From positions 5,456,001-5,520,000 of the forward strand of contig NC_079233.1 in assembly GCF_028502605.1 (NCBI RefSeq): a stretch of DNA of 64,000 bases, in the 5' to 3' direction. Source of the DNA: Trichoderma breve. Taxonomy: Eukaryota; Ascomycota; Sordariomycetes; Hypocreales; Hypocreaceae. A program made the translations under genes and the position numbers. Below, one piece after another: positions 19,535 through 28,858 of the stretch (its first letter is position 1; the number at the start of each line of letters is the position of its first letter). Below the pieces are notes generated by a model that saw only the letters and a list, made by a program, of their open reading frames with translations, searched no databases and was not told the DNA's origin.

Positions 19535-21274
19535 TCATCTTTCGTCTGCGTTACCTTCACGCACAAAACCTCGCCGAGCCTCACTGTCTCGAACCGCCTT
19601 CATAACGGCAGGCGAAACGAGCATCACCCTCGCCGCTCCTTCATCTTCGGCATCCACTCCACCATCAGCGTCACTTCCAGCGCGAGACATGGCATGGAAG
19701 GACTGCGGAGATCGGAGAACACTCTCTCTCTCCGCGGCGTCTGGTGAGCGAATGAGAGCCGAAGACTTCTGCGGTCGCTTGGGGTGAAAAATGGAAGCAG
19801 GTTGGCGCCTCCTCATGACGTTGCGCAGATCCCTTGCCAGGCTTTCTTCCTTCTGCTTCCTCACAGCCTCTGGGTCGGGAATATTGGCTTGCTGCGGCAA
19901 CGGGGTCATGGGGGCGGGAGTCGCGGGCAGAACAAGATTTCCGCCAGGGAGAATAAGTCCTCCCATCCTGATAGGCGCGACCTCAACCTGAACCACTCGG
20001 TTTGGCTCGGGGGTTATCACAATCGCCGGTAGGTTGTCTGGAGCCGGGGTCTCAGTCATCGGTAGTTGCTCTTCAGCAACTTCTCCAGAGGCCAGGGTGG
20101 TGTCGTCTTCGGGGGAATCGGAACTACCCGCCTGGTTATGGTCCTCTGGAGCTGGCTCTTGCGCCTCCGTGACTGAGTCCGGTCCAGAAACAAAATCTGC
20201 TGAGGCTGGATCCTCTTCCGAAAGTTCGTCAGCGGCGCTTTCGGTCGTAGGATTGCCTTCGATTGTCCGGGAATTGTCGAACAGCTGGTTCAACGAAAGA
20301 TTGGTGGCAGCACCAGAGTCAGACGCGTTCACCATGTCAGGGGGAAATGCCCATAAGGGCACGTCGCCCGAGTCAAGCGAAGTCGATCTCGATCGCGAGG
20401 AAAGTGACAATCGGTCTGGTGACATGCCGAGCAGGGCGGCCATTAAATCCCTTTCTTCAAAGGCGGCCCACATCTCATCCTCGAGTGAAGGTCCAGGCGA
20501 GGCTACCACGAGTAGCTCACCTCCCTCCGAGCCTCTTGGAGACATGCTGCGTGTCGTCAAACCGTCAGACACGACGCCCTGCTCATTCCAATCTTCATCA
20601 TCGTCTCCCATGTACGGCAGTTGCGGGGGCAATGCCTCATGCTGGAGAGTATCCGGAACAGCATCCGGAACAATGTCGTCGACGGGCTCTTCGGGTTCCG
20701 CCATCTCGATGACGGGGGAAATTGGCCCGTTGAGCTCCATCGTGTTGTCGGTGGGGGGAGCTGGCTCCTCCGGCTCTGCCATGTCAATGACGATGACAGG
20801 GGGAATTGGCCTTTGGAGGTCCACCATTGCGACATCTTCCTGGGATAGTTGCTGGTCCGTGATGATGACGTTGCCGACATCCAAAGTAAGAGTCAACTGA
20901 GCCAAAGCTGCAGTTATAAACTCTACCTCGGGGTCGGACCCGCTGCCACTCAGGTCCATGGAGATCATGTCTTCATCCAAGCTAGAATCCCGAAGGACGC
21001 ATGGTTCGAAGAACATGGAGAATGGCTCCACGATGGTGACCGAGTCGTCGTCAGAATCGGAAGCTGGAGTCGGGATCCAATCCGCGTCTCGCATTTCTTC
21101 GTCACCGTCCAACGCTTTGGCGTCGGGAACTGCTGTTTCGGCGTCCACAACAAGGGTATCCAGCCACGCCTCGAACTCCTCAAAAGAAGCATCGGTGGTG
21201 AAGGCTTGGTCCGCTTGGGTGGTGACGCCGGCGAGGAGATCGTCCATCTTGCGATCTAGGAGGTCGGGGTCCAT
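19535..21274 (-). CDS. Acidic disordered protein or continuation of the upstream frame beyond an in-frame TAG
   Basis: This 579-residue frame starts at ATG 21274 in a good context (AAC before ATG, G after). However, the frame is already open back to the TAG at 21355-21353 and lies in exactly the same phase as the membrane-protein frame upstream. The residues between the stop and this ATG (DGYDFQPDLLSVADYETLLG...) look like ordinary coding sequence. The product is rich in Asp, Glu, Ser and Pro with no recognised domain. Pro/Glu repeats lie in the middle and a basic C-terminal part contains ARDLRNVMRRRQPASIFHPK. It could be a separate gene with almost no intergenic space, the second half of a protein made by readthrough or splicing, or half of a newly broken gene. 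Function is unknown. Confidence 0.5.
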   Translation of the reverse strand: MDPDLLDRKMDDLLAGVTTQADQAFTTDASFEEFEAWLDTLVVDAETAVPDAKALDGDEEMRDADWIPTPASDSDDDSVTIVEPFSMFFEPCVLRDSSLDEDMISMDLSGSGSDPEVEFITAALAQLTLTLDVGNVIITDQQLSQEDVAMVDLQRPIPPVIVIDMAEPEEPAPPTDNTMELNGPISPVIEMAEPEEPVDDIVPDAVPDTLQHEALPPQLPYMGDDDEDWNEQGVVSDGLTTRSMSPRGSEGGELLVVASPGPSLEDEMWAAFEERDLMAALLGMSPDRLSLSSRSRSTSLDSGDVPLWAFPPDMVNASDSGAATNLSLNQLFDNSRTIEGNPTTESAADELSEEDPASADFVSGPDSVTEAQEPAPEDHNQAGSSDSPEDDTTLASGEVAEEQLPMTETPAPDNLPAIVITPEPNRVVQVEVAPIRMGGLILPGGNLVLPATPAPMTPLPQQANIPDPEAVRKQKEESLARDLRNVMRRRQPASIFHPKRPQKSSALIRSPDAAERESVLRSPQSFHAMSRAGSDADGGVDAEDEGAARVMLVSPAVMKAVRDSEARRGFVREGNADER

Positions 21275-21352
21275 GTTGGCGTACTCATTATCCCCCAGGA
21301 GTGTCTCGTAGTCAGCGACTGATAAGAGGTCAGGCTGAAAGTCGTACCCATC

Positions 21353-22996
21353 CTACTGGGCCTCGACAACAGGCTGAGCACTCTCGACAATAGGCGACAA
21401 TGACATGTATCCGCGGGTATCGTAGTGGCAACCAGGTACCTGACCAGCAGGAGACCGTGGGGCCACAACTTCCAATGGCAGGATACGCTCCAGTGGGTTG
21501 GAGTATCCGCGGGTATCGTAATGGTAACCAGGTTCCTGACAAGCAGGAGACCGTGGGGCCAAAACTTCCAATGGCAGGATAGGCTCCGATGGGTTGGAGT
21601 AGCCACATGTAGATGTAATAAAGAGGCCAGGTACTATTCCCTCAAGGGGTTCCGCGTCAGTCATCTCAACGTCGAACTCCTCCTCATACGAGGTCTTGTC
21701 CTCCGTGAGGCCTTCACCTTCATCAGCCTCAAGTGAGACCTCCAGTTCCTCGGTGAAACCTTCACCTTCATCAGCCTCAAATGAGACCTCCAGTTCCTCG
21801 GTTTGGACTGCGGCGGGTACCGTGGCGCTCGACTCGGACACTGGGCCTTGGTCGTCCTCCACATATGTGGACTCGGGATCCTCGGCGAAGCTTTCGCCAT
21901 ACTTCTCATAAGAGATCTCTGGTTCCTGGGCTTGGGTGTCGATATACAGCGGGCTTTCGCCGTCGTCAACCACAGATGTGATCTCGGGTTCCTGGGCCAA
22001 GCTTTCACCGTACTCCTCAGATGAGGACTCGGGTTCCTTCGCTTTGCTGTCTTCTTCATCTCCGACTAGACTTTCGCCGTCATCAACCACAGATGTGATC
22101 TCGGGTTCCTGGGTCTCTATAAATCCGCTGGCAGTCTTGACGTCTTCTGTGACGTTGTCCGACTCGGGAACAGTGGGCCAAGCAGAAACCTGAACCACCG
22201 GGGTGGGGGTCTCTCTTGACTGAGGCACTGGTTCGCTGTCGAATGGCGTTGGCTTCGGATCGTTAAGCTGCGCAGCGGCGATTCTCTCTGCTTCCTTTGC
22301 TGCCATGATTTCTGCACGGCACTCCTTCACAAACTTCTTCAATCGTGCCCGAGATTGCTCCTGCTCTTGGATGGAGGTCTTCACCAAGCGGCGCGGTCGC
22401 TTATCCCGAAAGATAGCTTCAATTCCAGCTTGGTTAATGCCGAGAGGAGGGCGAGATAATCTCAGGATGAATGTCGGGTTTCCAGAGGCGGCAAGGAGCC
22501 AGATCATGGCGCGATCGCCGGGTGATTCTAGCTGCATGGGCGAGTAGCATTTGGCGACATATTCCAGGTCGAGTTCGAACTCCATGGCGTCATGGATTCG
22601 GCGGATTATGGCGTTGGCGGCAAGACGAAGAACCCCCATCAGTCCGACCCAGATTGTCAAGACAACGAAAGGGAAGGCCATCAGGAACCACGCGAGAAAT
22701 GCAAAGTCAATCGCGAGATCGACTTCACGACGTAGGTCAGCTGTCGCGGCGGCCCAGGGCTTCCAAAGCCAAAGCAGTGAAAGCCAGGACATGGCAGCGA
22801 CAACAAAGTTCTTGTCCGGGGCGAATGCTACAACAAAGGAGAGGTAGAAGAGAATCGATGGCCACAAGGCGGTGACCAGTTTCGTAAACAAGCACACGAG
22901 AAAGAGGAAAGCCCAGATGGGCAGGAAGATAGCGGGATCGCCAAGGGAGGGGGACTTGGGATACGGAACGAGGGTGAAAATGGTAGAAAACTCCAT
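21353..22996 (-). CDS. Membrane protein with acidic repetitive tail, ended by a TAG inside a longer open frame
   Basis: The chosen start is ATG 22996; the frame extends upstream, but the added residues look like a leader. The product is 547 residues. Residues 22-60, 64-80 and 95-127 are hydrophobic, giving three or four membrane segments. A cytosolic helical part with RRLVKTSIQEQEQSRARLKK follows, then a Glu/Asp-rich tail. The tail contains internal repeats: QEPEITSVVDDGES twice, EELEVSFEADEGEG twice, and two 32-residue units GYSNPxExILPLEVxAPRSPA. After PVVEAQ comes a single TAG, and the frame then stays open for about 600 more codons. A 105-nt phase-0 intron with a weak GTACCT donor and TTTCAG acceptor could remove the stop, but it lacks a clear branch site. 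No family was recognised. Confidence 0.6.
   Translation of the reverse strand: MEFSTIFTLVPYPKSPSLGDPAIFLPIWAFLFLVCLFTKLVTALWPSILFYLSFVVAFAPDKNFVVAAMSWLSLLWLWKPWAAATADLRREVDLAIDFAFLAWFLMAFPFVVLTIWVGLMGVLRLAANAIIRRIHDAMEFELDLEYVAKCYSPMQLESPGDRAMIWLLAASGNPTFILRLSRPPLGINQAGIEAIFRDKRPRRLVKTSIQEQEQSRARLKKFVKECRAEIMAAKEAERIAAAQLNDPKPTPFDSEPVPQSRETPTPVVQVSAWPTVPESDNVTEDVKTASGFIETQEPEITSVVDDGESLVGDEEDSKAKEPESSSEEYGESLAQEPEITSVVDDGESPLYIDTQAQEPEISYEKYGESFAEDPESTYVEDDQGPVSESSATVPAAVQTEELEVSFEADEGEGFTEELEVSLEADEGEGLTEDKTSYEEEFDVEMTDAEPLEGIVPGLFITSTCGYSNPSEPILPLEVLAPRSPACQEPGYHYDTRGYSNPLERILPLEVVAPRSPAGQVPGCHYDTRGYMSLSPIVESAQPVVEAQ
21411..21602 (-). repeat. Two tandem 96-bp coding repeats next to the in-frame stop
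   Basis: CCGCGGGTATCGTA occurs at 21411 and 21507, 96 bases (32 codons) apart. It is followed in both copies by nearly identical sequence through CAGGAGACCGTGGGGCC and TTCCAATGGCAGGATA. High identity suggests a recent duplication. Confidence 0.9.
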
Positions 22997-23984
22997 CTTG
23001 TCTGTCAGAATTGTGAGGTTTGGTCGTTCGTTTGTGTGCGTTTGCGTGATACTTTGATGTGATGATGGTAACTTGAAGAAGGAAGAGAAGAAGAGGAAAA
23101 GAAGAGGAGGAGGGCGGGGGGTTTTGTTATTTTTTTCTAGGCAGCTGTGGGCACATGATTTCACTTTTTTCTGACCAATTGAGCGCGTTGCAGTGAATTC
23201 TCTGTTGATTTTGCGTGGCGGACTGCTCGCCAGCTGGCGAGTCGATAGGGCAGAAGCTCAGCATGGCCTCACTTTTTCCTCACTACAGCTGGCCGTAGGT
23301 GAACCCAAACGCGGTGACTGACGCGAGAACATCAGACGAAAACCAATTGATGGCCAGGCAACGTCACCGTGTTCGCGCTCTTTCGCGTTGCTGAAAAATT
23401 GTGTGGCAGCGAGATGGCATAACCACCGTCGGAGGCTTGGTGTTTTGGACTCTGTAGAGGTTGTGTCAGGTCACTCACTCATATCCAACACAGCCATGAA
23501 AGTACGGCAATTCAGGCAAATTCAATGACTCACCTAGAATTCTCTAAACCTTCAATAATATCATCATTTTCATCCTATAATTCCCAATATTTAATAGTTT
23601 TGCAATGCCGTCCAATTATGTCGTCAATCTGCGTGTCATGTCGTTGAATCAAGCTCGCACCTGTGCAACCCCCACTCTCCTAATCAGCTCCTGTCGTCAA
23701 GATACCAGATCCGGCTATTGGCAATGCACTAACTGACTTTGTACATCTCAGACAAACAGGGGGTCTCAGTGAGGGGCAGCGCTTTCCACTATGGTAATCT
23801 CTCTGCCCAATGCAGCTTCTCCTGACAATATGAGCCCAAAATTAAAATAAAATAAAATAAACCACAGGCGTTGGCGCTGGCACCGACTGACTGACGGCAT
23901 CTCGCTGTCCTCTTATACTCGCTGCCGACTTCTTGCAGCTACAGTCACCTTCAGCCTGGCCTCTATTCACCTGCACCGCCCATC
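22997..23984. promoter_or_regulatory. Divergent promoter region between two membrane-protein genes
   Basis: About 990 bases between outward-facing start codons. The minus-strand leader (23030-23165) is pyrimidine-rich when read on that strand. An AAAATAAAATAAAATAAA tract lies near 23840-23860. No further gene was seen. Confidence 0.4.
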
Positions 23985-24895
23985 ATGGGAGACTCAGCTG
24001 TTGACGCGGCTGCCCGCCCGCTTCGCATCGCCGCTGTCGTGTCCTTTGTCCCGTCTTTCGCTCTCTGCATTGCCCACGGCGTCTTGTCGCATAATCCCGT
24101 TCCGGCTGTTGGCCTGGTGCCTCAAGCCGTGTCTGTCGTCACCTCGATTGCGCTTCTTCGCACCGCAGGCCACAGGCAGGAGGCTGATGTCGAGTCCATC
24201 GAATCTGAAGGCCATAGCGGCATTTCTATTCGCGCTATCCTAACTCATCCCATCGTTGTTTTCGTTCACGATGTCGTGCTTGCGGCTGCCCTCATGATCG
24301 TTCTCGTCTTTACATGGACCCATCACGGCCGTTCGGCTTCACTAAGTATGCTTGCTGCTTATGCTACGCTGCCTATTCTGACAAGCTTGTATGTCCCCAA
24401 ACCCCTCCAAAAAGCCTGAGTCGTTATTCTGGCACAGCCGTATCTGGTTCTTTGCATGATCGAAGTTAACATGTGCCGGACAGCTTCTGCCATCTCTTTG
24501 CCGCGGCTCTAGCCGTCTATCAAGGGTTCGCTATTCACGGACTCTTACAGTGGGTTGCCTGGCAAATCCTTCCTCCAGATTGTCCAAACTGCGAGCACCA
24601 CCTGCGACCTTCCTCATTGCCCGAGATCCCTTGGTTCCATAGCGTTAAGAATTTGAACTTGGGTCTAAGATTTCCGTGGCGTCGTAGTGATGCACCCTTG
24701 CTCGCCCCCTTGCTGGCAGAAGACGATCCTGAGCGCTACCGCGACGACCCTGAAGACGACGTGACTCCCCTGCAGCCAGAGGCAGTTGAGGTGCGATCAA
24801 AGAGGAACCGTAAGAACAACGCCACTCCCGCACCATCCAATGAAGCCTTGGAACCCGTCCTGACGACAGGCGACCTACTCGACAACAGTAACTAA
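23985..24895 (+). CDS. Small multi-pass membrane protein of unknown function
   Basis: Exon 1 is 23985-24388, a 95-nt intron (GTATGT donor, GACAG acceptor) spans 24389-24483, and exon 2 is 24484-24895. The product is 271 residues. Hydrophobic stretches fall near residues 12-32, 40-58, 80-108, 115-135 and just after the splice joint (FFCHLFAAALAVYQGF), so four or five membrane spans are likely. A Cys pair (DCPNCEHHL) follows. The C-terminal 80 residues are polar and probably cytosolic. I do not recognise the family, although the layout (small membrane body, disordered tail) is common among conserved ascomycete orphans. The clean splice signals and open frame support a real gene. Confidence 0.75.
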
Positions 24896-25187
24896 CCTGG
24901 ATCAAGGACAACACTTTTAAACGCTGCAACGCAGCAGAATCTACCATGAAGCCTGTGGCCAGTATTCCCGGGGTCACCGTCATGCCATGGCATTTGCGTC
25001 TGTGGTTGCATTTTACTTCACGACTTTTATTTCTTATGAATGGGAATCCTTTGGGGCGCAATTCGTTTGAGGGAGTTATTATCATTTTACAGATACCTTA
25101 GTTAGATTAGCCACCGTCATTTCCTCATAGACCATGGTCTTGCTTGCTAGAAAATTATATGATATCCGTTCTTTTGGACCGTATTTA

Positions 25188-28100
25188 TTACACCTCAGTC
25201 TCAATCCCAGCTTCCTTGTTTCTGTGATCGAGCATGCCAGTGACGCTATCTTCCACTTTGTCCACCTTGTGCTTCACCCATTTCGCGGTTCGGGGCACCT
25301 GCACCAGGGGGTTAGCTAATCGTTTCCTCTGAAGCCGGCATATTCTGGTGATTTTGTCTTACCTTCCATTGCATAAGGCCCCGATGCTGTCTGTGTAGGG
25401 CTTTATCTCTCTTTTTATAATCCCGGACTTGGTCTATGGGGCCCTGCTTATGCTCCGCACTACCATCTGGTATGTACTCATCCTCATCAGAGCTATCGCT
25501 GTCGCTTGAAATTTCTTCGTCCACAATCCCTGCGGCTCTTTCCATATCATCGTCTCTGAGATTATCTCTTGCAGCATCGATTACTTCAACAACATCTCGT
25601 ATATGCTCGCTGCTATTAGCCCATTGGGAATGCGCGGCGCCCTATTAGACTGTGTTAGATATTTTCTCTTCTCTTACAGGGTAGTCTGAAATCAGGGTAT
25701 CAACTTACCATCCCCGGCCAAAATGTGACCTTGATACTGAGCGTTCCAATTCTTTCTCCGCATTGGTCCAGGCAGCATGATGTCGCCCTCTTGAAGTCGC
25801 CTTTCCAGATGGGCAGATCGAGTATCAAATTCTCCCCATCCGGAATATCTTTCAGCCAGCACACACTGAAAGCAGACACTTTGTCTCCCAGCACTTTCTT
25901 GTCTTTAAAGGCAATGGACAAGCAACCGCTGTATCGTTTCTGAACAGCCAGACTGAGAGGCCGTTCTTTACTCGTCGCCCACGTCGCCTCTCCAGATCCG
26001 CGAGAATACATTTTGCCGGAGCTGATGTCCGTTCTCAGCTTCAGCTTCGCGTATTTCAAGTCCTCGGGACAATCTGAGCTTGTTGCGACGGGCTGCACAT
26101 TCACTGTGCCGTACTGCCATCCGACGAGGTTGCGCGGCGCTTGAAGTTGGACGCTGCGCCATACCATGGAGAGTCTGATCTTCCCATAGCCAATGCCTCC
26201 AGATATGGGCCAGAAGCCATTTCTCTGAGAACGCTCCTTGAACACTTCGCTCAGAGGCAGATGGACGATGCCCAATAATGGATCGTCCTCGTGCAACCTG
26301 GCATCCCTCACGGAGACGTAGACTTCGCAGGATCTCCAGTCCCGAATGAAGCGCTCACAAATAGCGTTGAAGAATGGCTTTGTGTTTTGCGGCTTGGTTC
26401 GCGTCTTGTAGGTTTTCTTATGATTAACGATTACTGTGCAGTAGGCGCTGGGGAGACCCTCGCCAGTCTCTTCGTCGCTGGCATTCCCATCTTTGTCCTT
26501 CAAGCTTTTATTTAGTGTGGGAACTTCGAGTCCGGTGATATTGTGAATCTGCAGACTGAGGATGCCACTTGGATATCCGTCTGGCGGCGGCGCCGATATG
26601 ATCATCGCATCTTGTTCTGACTTCATTTCCTGCATCTTCTGCTGCTCTAGCTCGCTATCATCGCGATCAGACGATGAATGTTTGAGCATGGCTTCGCGAA
26701 GTTTCCGTTCGCAGCTGTTGCTGACTTTTTCTTCAAGCTGCTTCATTGATCTGACTTCTGGGTCGTGGGTCTGCTTCTCAAATTGGCATTTCTGAAGTCT
26801 TGCTTTTGAGAAGTATCCAACACTCCACTCAAGTTTCCCCGGCATGTCGTGGCCAGACTTTAGTGCTCTAAATCCATCTGTGCGTTGCCACATGCGCCCA
26901 TTCGACTCTTCGTTTTGCATCAGCTCTTTGAGGTCAACCTCAATTCTCCCGAGGTCGTCATCCGCCGTAAACCGATCAGAGTCCCAAAGCTGAATGCGGA
27001 GCCTTTCGTTGATGTTTAGCTCTTCAGGGGTGACCAGCACAAAACAAGTCTCATCCCAGTATGGTTCCATTTCAGACAGTAAAATGCGCGTGCTCCAGAG
27101 AACCTTGCCAAATTTTGCCCATCCAACAGACACATATGGATCTGAGCTAGAGTCTTTGATAAGTGGTATGCCTGAATCTCCTATCTTGAAATCGTAACCA
27201 CGCTTGATATTGACCATAAGAACACCTTTGGCGTATGTGTCCTTTTTGAAGTCATCACCGGCGAGCATGTCTTTGAGATCTAGCGTGAGACTCTTTGGAG
27301 CGACATACTGCGCCATGGCTGCGTCAACTGCCGATTGCACGAAATTGCTAATGAAGGGTACATCCATAAGATTCAAGGCATGCTTGTTCAGGGGTACACA
27401 GCTTAAATCTACTTTTGGTTGGCCGAGAAGTGTCAGAGTACAGAGATCGAAGAATGGGGGATCAGGCGTCAGCTGCAGGCGCAGCCTCATGGTGCCAACT
27501 GCTCCATGCAAATCAACCCAGACAGGTATCTTCAAGTTTCCGGGCATATAAAAGGCCAGGTAGAGGTGCATGTTTTTGCTTCGCTCCTTGAATGACTTGC
27601 TGGTTGATCGAGTCCTGTATGCAAAGGCAACTTCCAGGTTGATAAAATCACCTTCCTCAGCCGCCATGCCCCGAGAAGTGGACTTGTCGCTTTTGCTATC
27701 AGGCTCTTCTTCTTCACCCAGCTCCGAATTGCTGCGACTGTCCTTATCCTTGTGTGAGATAATCTTCCCATCTTCCGTTACGGCTTGTGCAGCAGCTCCA
27801 GTGGGCAGCCACCGAACGCCGAGGATGCGCAGCGATTCGCTGCCTTGGCCAATGTCTTCTACGCTGACCATGCGTATCATTTTGGGCAAGGAGGCTTGCA
27901 TAACATCTTCAAGCGTGTCTGCCAAGCTGGTAAAGAGGTCGGGGTTGATGAGCGGCCATACTGAGCTCAGCAAGGAATTGAGCCATAGAGTAGTCTCCCT
28001 TTCGTATTTCTTGACTTCGCGGTTCATCTGCCGGCGCTGAGAGCGCCAGATCTCGTCTTGGATTGCGCTGTCGACCTTTTTGGCCGTCCAATCCCTCACA

Positions 28101-28858
28101 CCGAAGATGAAGACACCAAATATCCCTGCGCTAACAGTAACCAGAGCAAGCCACGGTAATAACCGTTGAGCAACAGCTTTCCATCCTCCATCTTGATGTG
28201 CATTTGTGAAAATTACTTCGCGAATAATAAAGGTGGTGACCAAGATGCCGCATGCACCGGCTAAAGAAATCGCAAACCCGCGGCTGCTTGCTGCAACGAC
28301 TTCCTTGCGTAAGAAATCGAGGTCCGGTGGCGGGAACTGATTCATCAAGGCATGGTGTTTCTCTTGTGAACCATCTTGTTCCTTGCGTAGTTCGGCGTCA
28401 GACTTGTTCTTCTCACTTATACCACTCGAGGTTCTTTTTGCTTGTTCAAACGGGTCCTCGTTCACGTCCAGTTCTTTGAGAGCGCTATCAGTGAAGTCGT
28501 GAATCTTCACAGGGAGATGAGTGACTGGATCCGTGACCTCGCGTTCCGCCCTTTCTTTTTTGGAATCCTTGTTCTTTTTTCGTGGATTGATTGCGGCAGG
28601 GTCAACTTGCGATGTATCCTGGATAGATGCCTCGTCGTTGCCAGACTCAAGATCTTCTACTTCGTCATCGGGACTCCAAGCTTCTCTTTCTTCGGTCTGA
28701 GAAGGACGTTTGTCTGGGCCGTCTATACCGCTCTTTAGTGCATCTTGCTGTCTCGCCTCCCTTTCCTCTCTATATTTCGATATGGTAGGAATTGGGTGTC
28801 GTTCGCTGTATGGAGCTTCGTAGCGACGGGCATGCTCCACATCTTCTTTGCCAGCCAT
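25188..28858 (-). CDS. Mug190-like protein with SMP lipid-transfer domain and C2 domains
   Basis: Exons 25709-28858, 25363-25641 and 25188-25298 (introns 67 and 64 nt, GTAAGT/GTAAGA donors) give 1179 residues, close to the fission yeast Mug190 length as I recall it. Residues 1-180 are polar. Two hydrophobic segments at 195-216 and 233-254 form a membrane hairpin. An SMP domain follows (about 290-525; SSVWPLINPDLFTSLADTLE and IPVWVDLHGAVGTMRLRLQL). Then comes a C2 domain (about 540-670; SSDPYVSVGWAKFGKVLWST) and a second C2 (about 770-910; VSVRDARLHEDDPLLGIVHL). Family role: tricalbin/extended-synaptotagmin relatives sit in the ER and transfer lipids at membrane contact sites, with C2 domains binding partner membranes, often with calcium. 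Asp-rich loops (SDRFTADDDLG) may bind calcium. The specific contact site is unknown. Confidence 0.85.

Noticed and set aside
20034..20900. 288-codon plus-strand open frame
   Set aside because: Antisense shadow of the acidic minus-strand protein; Ser/Gly-rich composition mirrors Asp/Glu/Pro codons.
22997..23164. Longer N-terminus for the membrane protein (start at 23164)
   Set aside because: The added 56 residues are encoded by pyrimidine-rich leader-like DNA; membrane segments begin properly after the ATG at 22996.
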